From Sipunculus nudus (Eukaryota > Annelida > Sipuncula > Golfingiida > Sipunculidae): a DNA stretch of 64,000 bases. This document shows, piece by piece, positions 11,120 to 22,579 of this stretch. The stretch is taken from positions 104,793,142-104,857,141 of the forward strand of contig CM049306.1 in NCBI GenBank assembly GCA_026874595.1. The letters run 5' to 3'. The position numbers and the translations under genes are program-made. Numbering within the stretch: the stretch's first letter is position 1; each line of letters starts with the position of its first letter. Under the pieces are notes generated by a model. It was not told the DNA's origin, searched no databases, and saw only the letters and a list, made by a program, of their open reading frames with translations.

Positions 11120-11990
11120 TTCCTCTCTGCCCAGCGTCCATTTCTGCGTCTGTTTCCACACATAAACCCATAAACTCATATATCTCGGGAACCGTTGGAC
11201 CGATCCGGCTAAAATATTGCACAAATATAGCCCTTGGATAGCTTTATAACATACACTAAAATGGTGGCGCCATCTGCAACCATTTTTGCACAGCGTCCAT
11301 CTGTTCATCTGCCATGGGATAAAATCACTCATATCTCTGCATTGGTTGGACTTATCCAGCTGAAATCTTGCATGTGTATACATCCTGAACAGCTTTCTTG
11401 ATTAATGACATGTGGCGCCACCTACATTCACGTTAACGCTGCAGACATCCAAGCTCATATCTGGGGAACCGTTTGACCGATTGGGCCAAAATTTTGCATG
11501 TGTATAGATCTCACATAGCTCTTTATCATACGCAGAACTAATGGCGCCACCTGCAACCATTTGTGCACAGCATCCATCTGTTCATCTGCCTTGGGATAAA
11601 ATCACTTATATCTCTTCATTAGTTGGACTTGTATACAGTAAATTTTGCAGGTTTATACATCCTGAACAGCTTTCTTGATTTTATGACAGGTGGCGCCACC
11701 TACATTTATGTTTACGCTGCGGACATTCAGACTTATATCTCAGGACTGGTTTGACATATCCCTCTGAAATTTTGCTTGTGTAAAGATCTCACATAATCAT
11801 ACACAAGATTGGTGGCGCCACCTGCCACCTTTTTTGCACAGCGTCCTTCTGTCTCTGTGCTGTGCGATAAAATTACTCATATACGAGTAGTGGTTTGACT
11901 TATCTGCCTAAAATTTTGCATATGTATACAACTTTGACAACTTTCTGGATTTAATGGTACATACACATTTCGGCTGCAGACATCCATGCT
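11120..11990. repeat. Tandem array: ~140-bp half-units in ~275-bp higher-order units
   Basis: Six related half-units start near 11177, 11329, 11456, 11607, 11733 and 11878, each with a core like catatatctcgggaaccgtt then tggaccgat...aaaattttgcat. Alternate half-units are more alike, giving a period of about 270-280 bp. The block with agcgtccatctgttcatctg recurs near 11290, 11570 and 11838. Most half-units also carry tggcgccacct, which contains the palindrome TGGCGCCA. There is no long open frame in either direction. Confidence 0.8.
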
Positions 11991-12249
11991 TATATGCAAC
12001 ACATCTCCCTCTGTTTCTCCTTGCCACTCAATCCATGCCTCACTTCACCCGTCCCACTCTGATTTCGGCGGATACACGTAGTCGCTTGTCGACTATCCGT
12101 ATTCTAGTTCTTAATTGGAAACATTTCATACAATACTGTGTTCAAGGTTAATGGTGGCATTATCACTCCATTTGATTTCATCCAATCCACAATTCTAAAA
12201 TACAGATTTTTTGTTACAAAACATTCATAAAAAATGAGTACCTTGGTCT

Positions 12250-13425
12250 CTAATTCTATGAAGCATCAAGAACATCGGTAACTAATTTCCATTTGTAAAG
12301 TAAACTATTGGTTGGTAAATAGTTCTGGAGTATTTTAACTAAGAATTCCCTCGAGTACACATCCAATGAGATTTTTTGGATGGCTCCAAAGTAGCTCTCC
12401 CAGTTGATATTATCATCCTGTATTGTATGTCTTAACTTGACCAATGATGAGGATGCAGTTCATTTTTGTTCCACCAATATATCATAAACATATCTAGATG
12501 ACAAAGAATTTATATTTGTAATACCCTTAGTTTTATTTATGATATGCTCCGCTGATATACCTTCATTAGATTCGATATCCTCGTCTCCCAATAATTTTAG
12601 CCAGTTACATGGTATTGCGGTTAATACGCATCTTGATATGAGATAGACTCCTGTTCTAATATCTGGATACTTTTTAATCAATTCATACCATTTTAGCATT
12701 TTTCCTTCCTTTGATACTATGACTTTTACAAACATTATTCCACATAAATCCAATTGTTTGCAATACACTGACTTTTCATCCACTCTAATCCACCTATTGT
12801 TCCACAGAGGTTGCAGTTTTACCTCATTTTGATTGTGACCAATCTTCCAAACATTGTTTATAAAAGGCTAGTATCTTAGATGGTATTCTATGGTATTCAA
12901 AGTTTGAAGACACATTGGTACCTCCATCAATTTTCTCAAGATAAAGCATTGGAACTGTTTTCCATGCATTAGCATTATTACATAGAATCAACCTTTTAAT
13001 CCAAATTATTCTTTGAGTTTCAATCTGCTGGTCAGGTCTACAAAGTTTATACCACCTTTGTGGTATGGTCCTATCAGTGTACTATATCTGACCTTGGGTT
13101 TTTTCCTCTCCATACAAAATGTTTCATCATTGTCGACATAACATCATCTATGAATGACTGAGGTGGTACATGCATATTGCATACATATATTAATTTGGAT
13201 AAAGCTTATGTTCTACAAATTTCAGCCCTTCCAAATAGTGTTAAATTTCTGCTTGATCACACAGTAAAGATATTTTTCACTTTTACTCTCACTTTATTAA
13301 AATAAAGTTTCCTACTGATATCCTTATCATACGAGTGCCAGATACCAAGAGTTTTAATTGCTCCTTTTGTCAGGTTAACCCATTTACATAAAACTGGATC
13401 TAGTTTACTATGTTTACTTGCATGC
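12250..13425 (-). pseudogene. Decayed non-LTR retrotransposon (LINE), C-terminal part of ORF2
   Basis: Read on the minus strand in several frames, the order of motifs fits the region downstream of the RT core in animal LINEs: KTLGIWHSYDKDISRKLYFN near 13330, LTLFGRAEICRT near 13230, FVWRGKNPRSDIVH near 13110, QQIETQRIIWIKRLILC near 13000, PLWNNRWIRVDEKS near 12790, then KWYELIKKYPDIRTGVY near 12680 and FLVKILQNYLPTNSLLYKWK near 12300. Stops and shifts break it into two longer open pieces (12460-12783 and 12256-12444). It is 5'-truncated and inactive. Confidence 0.72.
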
Positions 13426-13429
13426 ACCT

Positions 13430-15860
13430 ATCCAGGCTGTCTCAGATTTATTATAATTGACATGCATGGAAGAAAATTGTGAAAACCCATATTTATAGTG
13501 CTAATTAAATGTTCAAATTAAAGTAAGCCTTTGTCAATTAATATATTTAAGTTACTAATCTTAATTTAATTTGAAATCGTGAATTTAAGCTTAGCTGATT
13601 TAAAGTTATCTGAGCCATCGTCCTGCGCTTAGGCCCTCTGTTAAAAGGGCACGAATCGTAACGGCTTGGCCTATATCTTAATATCTAGGGGGGCTATGGA
13701 GAAATATCTTAAGTCGCAGTGATTTATATATTTTGCGAGCCAAGATTTTGTACTCTGAAGTTCGACTTTTCTCCTTATTGGTGGCGCCACCTGTGTTGTC
13801 CTTTCTTCTGCAAGCAAAATTGTTAGAATCCACTTTCTCCTGGACAGAAAATATGGAATTTCAGCTTTCACGTCCTGGTTAATATGATTTCAGGTGTTGG
13901 TATGTATGACGTTATTTCCTCTGCCAAACCCAATCTCATAAACTTTTAGGTTGCCTAACCCAATATCTCATAAGTTGGACCACTTATGGTTTTTTCATTT
14001 TCACTGTTTTATATTACTGTATTTTTACTCTAACATGCATAGTTCTGCAGAGAATGAACGTAAGGACCATAGGTCTCTTATTTAGAATGACAGATTTTAA
14101 CTGGCCGTGTGAGATTTAGCAGGGCAAAAATCGATAACATTACACCTGGGATGTTCAGGCTAACATGCAGACAAATTTAGTAAACTCTCTTCGCAAGCCC
14201 CAAATTAGGTCACTGTGACTCAAGCATTCATATGCCTAACCCTTGGTTGTGTTGGAGATTCAACTGAGTGTCATTGCCAATGGGCCACTTGTAAAAAAAA
14301 CTTTAAAGATATTCCTTTTCCTTTTCTGATTCAGAGCACGATTTTGCACCAACTTTCATTTTGTCCATTTCCCATTTAGACCTCGCCAACAGATGTAATC
14401 CCAGTCCGAGACTTTGATACACTGAAGGACTGCTAGTTATTCAAGGAGTGGCCTTGAACTTTGGTTCACTTGACCTTGGGTATACCAATGTTAATATACA
14501 AATGATCCCTGTTTACAAAGTATTGCTGAACAGCTTTATATAATACGTCAATAACGGATGGGATTGCTGTTTGTTACCATGACGACGGTGCGATTGATAG
14601 AATTTTAGATCAGTATTTGGCCAGGTGGACCAGAGGTACATACGACTAATTAAGATACATTTACATGACACATTATTCAGACATTTGTACCTGTCTGTTG
14701 TGATATCAACGATCAATAGAGGTAGACCACAGATATTAACGATTCTTCCTGTTACTTACTTGTCAAAATCCTTCCTTAATAAAGAATTTAGGCCAGTATT
14801 CTTCATAGTATATATTTCGTATATATCCAGAGGTGTTGTATAAATATAGATGGGACAAAGGTGAAGCACAGATTAACAAATTTTAAGTTTGAGCAATTAA
14901 CAGTTTCTCCGTCTCATTATACGTTATAAAGCTAAGTCATAGTTGTAAATCCTCAAATGCATAGCATTTTTCTTGAAAATTAAAATGTGAAGTTTAAGTG
15001 CGTTTATTTATACAATTGAACATGACCTTTCACAAAAATTTTGCAGTAAGCATACAGACAGAAGCTAAGTTTTTTTTATATGCATGATTAACCTTATTTG
15101 CTCTCAGTACAAGTACTCATTGTCAAGAACATGATCTTTTTTTCAGTCACTAAGTATTGGTTATAGCCCAGTGAAATATAATGCATCATGTTAGGTTTTT
15201 GAGGCGTGTGTCATACATGTTATGATTGACGAACGCCGAGGAAAACTTTACATGATGCATGATAATTCACTGGGTTATAACTGATTTGTCCCACATGCTT
15301 CGTTTCAAGTTCGAAAGTCAGCTATCGGCTGTTTTTTTTTTTTTAGTAATACTCCCGCTCATAATCAAGCCCTATCGCCGAATAAAGAGGCAAACAATAA
15401 CTAAAAATCGTAATAAATCAAATATGGTGTTTACGAGAGGGGTTTATTTACGGTAGATCTTTGCTTTAATCCGACTCGCCCTGCTGCTCTTCATCAACGT
15501 CTTGAGATTGACCATTATAAAAACACCTAGTAAGGTTCCAAATATGAGGGTCCCTTGGAATCGTATAAGTGACATTTTAAGTGGTGTCAGCATAAAATAA
15601 TTACCTTTTTTTTGTCTTTGAATGTTTAATGAAACTTCTAAAAAGCTGTGGCACCAAAAATAATGCTCATTTAGCCTACTTATCCAAAATTTTGTCTAGA
15701 GTTGTTGTGTTTACAAAGAGAACAGCCGCCATGATTACATGAGTGACCCACAGTCCTTTGCAACGGGATTTAGACTGGGAACCCGCTCTGATCTTATTGC
15801 TGTTTGAACTGGAAAAATTCGTGGAATTAATGTCCCTCGCTTTGGGATCTTGTTGTTTTT
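13430..15860. other. Stretch without recognised genes
   Basis: AT-rich DNA with only short open frames and poor splice context. A TGGCGCCACCT motif at about 13780 matches the core of the array at 11.1-12 kb and may be a stray fragment. I see no convincing gene. Confidence 0.5.
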
Positions 15861-15869
15861 CATGCTTGA

Positions 15870-16260
15870 TAAAGGACGGACAGACAGAGTGACAGACAGA
15901 CATACAGACAGAAGCCAGACACTCCAAAACATATCCCGACCAGGGTAAACATGAGAGCAATCACTGACAAAAATTTAAATGAAATTGGATAATACTTATG
16001 AAGGTTATCGCACGGAAACGAAAACCTGACAGACAGACAGACAGACAAAGTGACAGACAGACAGAAGCCAGACACTCCAAAACCAATCCCAACCAAGGCA
16101 TGCATGAGAGTAATCACTGACCCAAATTTGGATGAAATCGGATAATATTTTGGTAAGTTATCGCACGGAAAAGAAACCTGACGGACGGACAGAGAGACAG
16201 ACAGACAGACAGACAAACTCAAATCAATGTCCCCCGCATCCGCGAAGCGGGGCACAAAAA
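15870..16260. repeat. ACAG-rich tandem repeat, ~150-bp units
   Basis: Two to three copies of a unit made of an (acag)n run, the segment agaagccagacactccaaaa, a segment with gagagtaatcactgac, and atcgcacggaaa. It ends with the small palindrome ccccgcatccgcgaagcggg. Translated Ser-Val-Cys-Leu-Ser frames across it on the minus strand are products of the repeat. Confidence 0.8.
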
Positions 16261-16369
16261 ACGGGCGATAATAGATGTAGGTGCCGGGTACCAGTTGGTC
16301 AACATCCACTCATTACAAATTCCTGTAGTTTGTTATGTTTGAATCACCTCATGCTTAAGGTAGAATCTC

Positions 16370-16990
16370 ACTGGGCTGCGACAGCTTGCGACTATTTAAA
16401 GACACGAAAATTTTGAGAAAAAACGGGAATTACTGACAATTTTCACTTGCAATCACGCTGAATCGTATATACGATATGTTTTCGAACATCATACGAGTGT
16501 TTGGCCTAAAATTCGGCAGGAGTTCGTATACCCGTTATTCACAAGACATTCGCACGACATTTGTAAAATATTCGCACGACAATTCGCGACCAGAATGTCA
16601 GATTCTCATTTTTATCTCCAAATATTTTGCATAATTTTGCACAGGTCGCAAACCCCTCTTAAAGTTGTCTCGCAGTTCCCGCAATTCCTGACTCGCAGAA
16701 ACTGACTTGAGAATAGTTGGAGACATGTTTGAGACGGGTTTGAGATAAAAGCGACGCCTATGCGACTATTTTGCGAGAAATTTTGTCTTGCGAATTTTTT
16801 TAACATCTACAAAATTTGTGCGACATGTTAGGGACAATTAGCGACAAGTTAGACGCCCACTCCTGCCGCCCACAACTGATTAGGGCCAATATTCTCGCAG
16901 AGAGGACGCAAAGGGTATCAATCCTTCGATTTCAGTGGCGCTCCGTGATAAATAGAAATGTAAACCTAGGTCTGAAACTCGATCACCTTG
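16370..16990. other. Probable dispersed-repeat sequence rich in TCGC/GCGA motifs
   Basis: Many short gcgac, cgcacgac and tcgcga motifs occur in both orientations, unlike the flanks. There is no open frame of note and no clear termini, so I cannot assign a repeat family. Confidence 0.3.
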
Positions 16991-17599
16991 TGGATTCAAA
17001 CCAAATATAATCAGGGAATATATATATTAGATGAAAAAATGGTGTAGCTAAGAAGGTAAATTTTAAAAATGTTCTGAATAACTTATGCGAAAATGTTACA
17101 TTATATACAATACTTTATCAATTATGTGTGACTTTGGTCAAATATTTTATTTGCTAATTTGATGTTTAAATGTGCCTAGAGAAGAATAACACTCGGCAAG
17201 AATTCTATTTCTAACACACACATATGTATGATCATAGAAAAGCCAAATGATGAGTTTCATATTCGTACTTTACTAATGATTATTTTGGTATCAAATTGAG
17301 TTTTCGTTTATATCATGTTAAATTTTTATGCGAACTGGTGTAGAGAAAATGTTTATTTTGTCTGACTTTGAGATCAGATGTCTGTCAAAAATCTGTCTCT
17401 ACCTACATGTGTTTAAAAAAAAATTATGTTTAAGTTTTCGTTATCGCTGCAGTCAATGTATGGTGAGTAGCAGATACTCAAGAAAACTCTGACTCACACA
17501 TGCACCTCCCATTCACAGTGATTCTTTAACTGCAACACTGTAAGCGTTAAGGGTTCCTCTCCGTTCGCTTGTGTTTTTGTGTGTGTTTGTGGGTTTCTT

Positions 17600-18369
17600 C
17601 AGGGGCGTAGCCAGGATTGAGGGAGGGGAGGGGGCCATGATCAGTCGCGGATCCAGAAATTCGAGAAGGGGGAGGGGGCGCTAATATGTAAAGGTATTGT
17701 GAACAATAAGTGTTACATGAATGTGTATATGTATGTATACATTATTATTATTATTATTATAAAATTTTTATAACTATACGTTATATATTTTAGTGTAATT
17801 CAATTATGAACCATGGTTTTATTAAGGTTAATTACAGGTGCATAGGGAGGGTATGGGAGTGTGAATCCCCCTTCCATATTGAATATGCAATGTAAAGAAC
17901 ACATTTTTAAGCAAATTTATATGAGAAAATATGAGAGTTATCTGTTCCTGAAAAAAAAAATGTTCCTTTATGTCTTTGCGTTTAAATAGTCAAACTGTAG
18001 AGAGGTTCATTATTTGATCTTTACAATTCTTCAATATTACTTGCAAAATATTATCTTATAAATGTAATTCTCAGGGTAAAATAACTTTTATGTTTGAGTC
18101 TTGTTTTAAACTTTGCATTTTACTGGAGCCGTGGTCTCGACATGCAGCACACAGGACTTCTTAGAGCACAGATCGCGAGTTCGAGTACCGGTATCACCAG
18201 AGGAGCCGTGAGATTGTATATATATATATATATATATATAATTATTATTATTATTTTTATTATTTTTATTATTATTAGATTATGTGAAATTCCAAAAGAA
18301 CGGCGAGTACTGGATGCGACCGCGGGGGGGGGGGCATGGCCCGCTGCGGCCCCCCTGGCTACGCCCCTG
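17600..18369. mobile_element. TIR DNA element, non-autonomous
   Basis: The left end CAGGGGCGTAGCCAGG is matched exactly by its reverse complement CCTGGCTACGCCCCTG at 18354-18369. A second GGATCCAG-type terminus lies just inside, near 17650. There is no transposase. It contains a tRNA-like block (18120-18215) and a (TA)n/ATT tract. I could not find a clear target-site duplication, so the superfamily is open; CAGGGGCG ends are common in hAT-like MITEs. Confidence 0.65.
18120..18215 (+). repeat. tRNA-like (SINE head) block
   Basis: It has an A-box-like ccgtggtctcgac and a B-box-like gcgagttcgagtacc at about the spacing seen in tRNA-derived promoters. No proper cloverleaf can be drawn, so it is a SINE-like or decayed tRNA piece, not a tRNA gene. 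Confidence 0.4.
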
Positions 18370-18458
18370 TTGTTAACAATCGTTAACACGATAACTCACG
18401 AAATCATAAATGAAAATCCCTTGAAATTAAAGGACATTCCGTGAATGGGATAATAAAG

Positions 18459-18585
18459 AATCGATTAGATTTGGTGTCGAGACTGCACATGATCAGGATT
18501 GAGGAACGCCATCAAGGAATATTCAGAACTTTACAATCATTTAATGATTTATACACGAAAGAACTTGAGAATATTGGTCAAATAA
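18459..18585 (+). CDS. Candidate internal exon (helical)
   Basis: The open frame contains RLDLVSRLHMIRIEERHQGI and FRTLQSFNDLYTKELENIGQ, strongly helical and protein-like. A donor-like ATAA|gtaaat lies at 18586. In that case one leftover base joins in phase to the acceptor at 20477 (cag|AT) of the exon below. The acceptor side (ataataaag) is weak, so the exon is tentative. Confidence 0.27.
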
Positions 18586-20177
18586 GTAAATGCAAACACG
18601 GTTTGGAACCCCCACAAGGTGGAGGCTTTTATTCGTTAGAATGCCAATTTCTATTTCCCATTTAAACTTCCAGAGGAAGAAACATCACCGCCTTCCACTG
18701 ATCAATCCATACATATTTTTACTGAAGGCATTTAAACTTGATTATACTTAGTATTCCTTTTTCTTGAAGTTCAAAATATTTAAAGGATATACTTCGTTGT
18801 ATTGTATAGAAGCGGTCGTTACCATTAACTTCTGTAAAGGCCCGGTCGGCGTTCTTTGAAAGTTGATCAGATGTGTAATATTTAAAATACAGTTGGCATT
18901 TCGTGATCACTGCGGGTGTCCCCCAGTTATCCATGTGTTAAAATTATCTGCTTGCACAGGGACCATCCTTTATTTAACTATGTAAGAATGCCCATTTGTT
19001 CTTCTTTCCTCAGCTTCTTTACCCAGCATGTTTTATAGAACCTTGATATGAATGAAAACTATAGCGGTCTCAAATAGGAAGTAGTATTTTCATTCAAGAA
19101 TAGGTTGTTTGCCATTTCATATAAACTAACTTTTTTAGTTGTTTGGAAGGGTGTTTCAGAAACAAATGAGTATTGATATTATAAAATTGTTTTCCAAACG
19201 GAATATTCCTGATATGTACAATTAACTAAGCCATGCGACAGTTGCAGTACCCGATAAACGACGAATATCTAACATTTCTCAATAATCCTTAGTGTGTTGT
19301 TGCTATGATGACAAGGGAGTAATGCAGTTGGGTCTGTCTGATGCTGGACATGGTAGTTTTCCACAAGCTCTCGGATTTCATCGAAAATGCTCTAGAGCTG
19401 GTTCACAGATAAATATATAGTTAATATTTAGTTGGCCCTTCATTCTCATTGTGCAGCAGGGGGATTGTCGATCTGCATACTCCGACCCTCTTGTACAGCC
19501 AGTTATTCAAAGACACTCCTGACAGGCGGCGCCGTTTCCAGTTCTCTGGCAGCCTCATATCAGATGTGTTGTTCTAACGGCCACATGGAGGTTGAATCAC
19601 CGCCTGTGTTTGATTTGATTTGCTGTTGTCCTTAGTGAACCAACTACCTTTTATAGCTAGAGTTTTATCAAATAGATGAGGCTCTTCTGACTTTTTTTTC
19701 GAGTAATAGAGACCTGTTGTTTGTCAGGTCACCTTTACCGTATTTCTAGAATATTGTCATTACTCTTATAAACTGATATTATATAAGTGCTACCATTTGT
19801 ATAACAATTTGATAATTTCATTAACTCTTAATCTAGCAATTAACTTAATACAATCCTGAAATCTCCAACACAAAAGACATAACTTCAACTTTGGGGTAAG
19901 ACTGGTGTTGCTAATTAGACCCAACAAATGCGATCCTGGTGGATTTTATATTTACTTAATTTTGACCATGAGATGTCGATGCTAATGGCCGAGACATTAT
20001 GCTAGAAGATTGTCTCAAATATGTTAGATGTGTTGCTATTCCTATATATCTTTAAATATATCTCAGTAAGTTCCGACATTACAACGGCCTCTAAGATCAG
20101 CGTCTCCAGATATTACAAAGGCCGAATTGAACAATTAAAATATAAGGGGAGACATAGCGAGAGAGAAAAAAATTAAA

Positions 20178-20181
<4 letters not shown>

Positions 20182-20214
<33 letters not shown>
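20182..20214. repeat. (TA)n microsatellite
   Basis: About 16 TA repeats. Confidence 0.9.
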
Positions 20215-20218
<4 letters not shown>

Positions 20219-20473
20219 GAATGAATTAATCCGAAATAAACCAGGTTTATAAAGAACGATAATACATGATATTAAAGTTATGAAACCATTGTGGATCTCA
20301 ATGACATATACATGTAATTACTGTGTCTGAAGGACGGTGCACTGGGGTAAGTCGCGGAGAGTGTTCATTGTCAGACGACATTACATGTCACCACTGATGC
20401 AAACTCCACGATGTTGTTATAGTTACAAATTCATTAGGCTCCTTAATAAGACATGTTATATTCTCCGTAATAG

Positions 20474-20668
20474 GCAGATGCCATCACCGACGAGGGCAAC
20501 ATAGAGATTTACTCCAAAATGGCTGCTACGTCACCTGGCCCGGAAGTGATGTTTGATTCAAATGTCACGAGCCGAGACGTGCCTTCTTGTCTTGTGGATG
20601 CCTCCTCCTGCCTAATCAGCGACATGAGCGGCTGGCTGGCTGAGAAGAACAATCTTCCTGGCAGCTAG
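20474..20668 (+). CDS. 3'-terminal coding exon, unrecognised gene (gene B)
   Basis: After ccgtaatag (or the nearby gcag) an open frame of up to 64 codons ends in TAG, and an AATAAA follows only 20 bases later (20689-20694). The residues include DAITDEGNIEIYSKM, GPEVMFDSNVTSRDVP and SCLISDMSGWLAEKNN. Base composition rises to near 50 percent GC and codon choice looks coding. It has two cysteines and one possible N-glycosylation site (NVT). The upstream exon is not certain; 18459-18585 fits in phase. The frame is shorter than 60 residues from its first Met, so a simple length filter would miss it. Confidence 0.5.
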   Translation, partial: ADAITDEGNIEIYSKMAATSPGPEVMFDSNVTSRDVPSCLVDASSCLISDMSGWLAEKNNLPGS

Positions 20669-20688
20669 AGATGTGTGCGTGAAGCTGG

Positions 20689-20694
20689 AATAAA
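20689..20694 (+). terminator. Poly(A) signal for gene B
   Basis: AATAAA, 20 bases past the TAG at 20668. Confidence 0.5.
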
Positions 20695-21329
20695 GCTGGC
20701 GCTAACAAACTACCGTCATTGTTTATGAAGGGCAGTCGTATGTACCGGATTGCTTTGGACGTGTGTCAACACAACCTATGAAATGTTTATAGATTATGTT
20801 ATATAGCTGACAAAGAAGAGTTTTCCTTTATTTATGATGTTCAAAACTTTCTACATGTTTCATGAGCCAGAGTACAATGGTCTTATAAATATACCAAGTC
20901 GAAAGAAGTATCTATAAAACATGTAAAACAATGTTCAATACTCATCTGTGCTTCTCAAGTTAAAGTTGTTATAATACATCATAAAGATGTAATGCCCTAC
21001 CGATACAATATTTTAAATAATGAAAACCAAACTTACTGTAAAATAATAATGAAATAGTTCAAACCAATTTACAAAATATAAAACAATATATTCCTATCAT
21101 GTGGATGTAGTATAATGTGCTTGAGCTAGTCTTTAAAGTCCCGTTTTAATGTGTTCCTTTTTTTTAAGGGTAAGTCCATGGCCTGTTGGTGCACTGTCGT
21201 TTGAATGAGGGTGATGGTTTCCATGATAAGAATGATATGTTAATATTAAGTCTTCTGGATTTCAGGTTATATATGCACGGGGTTAGGAACAATCCAGAAG
21301 TCATTTTTTAACATTACAGCGAATCTCTG

Positions 21330-21440
21330 AGGTTCTACAGAGATTTCACCATGATGTCACTGACACACCGGCGGGGCTCGAACCAAGGACCTTCAGCTCC
21401 AAAGCCAACGCCTCAGCCACTAGGCTGCCTCATTCCCCTT
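21330..21440 (-). repeat. tRNA-derived SINE fragment
   Basis: The minus strand reads GCCTAGTGGCTGAGGCG (A box) and, about 40 bases on, CCTTGGTTCGAGCCCCGC (B box, GGTTCGAGCCC). This is the layout of an internal pol III promoter. The anticodon and acceptor stems do not pair properly, so it is a SINE head rather than a working tRNA gene. Confidence 0.55.
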
Positions 21441-22463
21441 AATCAAATGATGTTCCAACATTCTATTTAAGTACTTGTTAAAAGCCCAAGAGCCCAGATT
21501 ATTTTTGTCAGTTCATTAATTACGGACCACCGAGCACCTGTTACGCCCACACAACAGCCTTCCGTTGACTCCTTGATAAGCCCTTGATAGAACTTATAAG
21601 TTTGCTCAGGTATTTCTTTGCTTTTAGAAATAATGAATAATCGAGTACTCGAGTTACATTTCTTTACTATTTGATTTAAAAACATTTATCAGTTCGTTAA
21701 GTATGTGTGGTTACTATATATAGTTATATATATGTAGTTATGGATCTACATATCTGCTTTACAAATTTAAATATCCCTGGCGCAATACGTTGATACATTG
21801 ATCGTCGTTATACATATGAGGTGAGAGACTGATACAGCAGTCTGAGAATTCTGCCGGGAATGCTAGTAAACTCAACACACAATGCTCGCATCCAGATGTA
21901 TGGGGAAAAAGCGGTCCCAATAAGTTATTCTGTATTTAGCGCATATAATTCTATTTTTCCTAATATGTTTTAGTGGAAAAAAGAGCGGCATCACTGAGAA
22001 CCCGATTGTCCGCCCCTGGCCCTGGTACTCAAAGTGCCGTGTCAAACCATCCAATTTTATAAACTGCTTCGATTGTTAGGAGTCGAAAAAAAACACGTAT
22101 CTGATACATGCATATTTTTGTCATTTTCCCGCTGGATAAGTTATACAGTTCTGGAGTGCTAAATGTTTCACTCGTTGCAGCTGTACCATATAGGCTTTAT
22201 AATTATATCTATGATTTCCAAGGCAAAATATTAGATATACGAACTATGTATATTTTTGTTATTATGTAACATTTAATTCCATGTCTAAATCTCTTCATAG
22301 AACCACGACAAATTATGACCATTTTGTGTAGGAAAGTCCATATTTCATTATTAACTTTGTCTACCTTTCATTTAGGTATAGCATCAATGCATACCTGTAA
22401 CATCACTGATATCAGGTATATATAATTATAGGGCATTTCTTCTTCTTCTTTTTGATCACTCAG

Positions 22464-22579
22464 ATGGAAATGTCTGTTTCTCTGCCCAGTGCCGCTGTAC
22501 GCCGAATACCCAAGGTTTGCGTACAGAGGCTTTTGCTAATGGTCTGTCCATAAACGTGGACCCAGGTCCTTGTGTAAAG
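22464..22579 (+). CDS. Internal cysteine-rich coding exon, unrecognised gene (gene C)
   Basis: It has strong signals on both sides: acceptor ttcttctttttgatcactcag and donor GTAAAG|gtaatt. The only fully open frame has two start bases and then 38 codons, ending in phase 0. It reads GNVCFSAQCRCTPNTQGL, then INVDPGPCVK at the end. The four cysteines (C-x4-C-x-C-x24-C) suggest an extracellular disulfide-bonded module. I do not recognise the family. No partner exon is certain; an acceptor at 23251 opens in the right phase but its content is not convincing. Confidence 0.5.

Noticed and set aside
15676-16416. Minus- and plus-strand frames rich in Ser-Val-Cys-Leu-Ser or Thr-Asp-Arg-Gln
   Set aside because: They are translations of the (acag)n repeat units, not proteins.
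21330-21440. A functional tRNA gene on the minus strand
   Set aside because: A and B boxes are present, but the acceptor, anticodon and T stems do not pair; better read as a SINE head.
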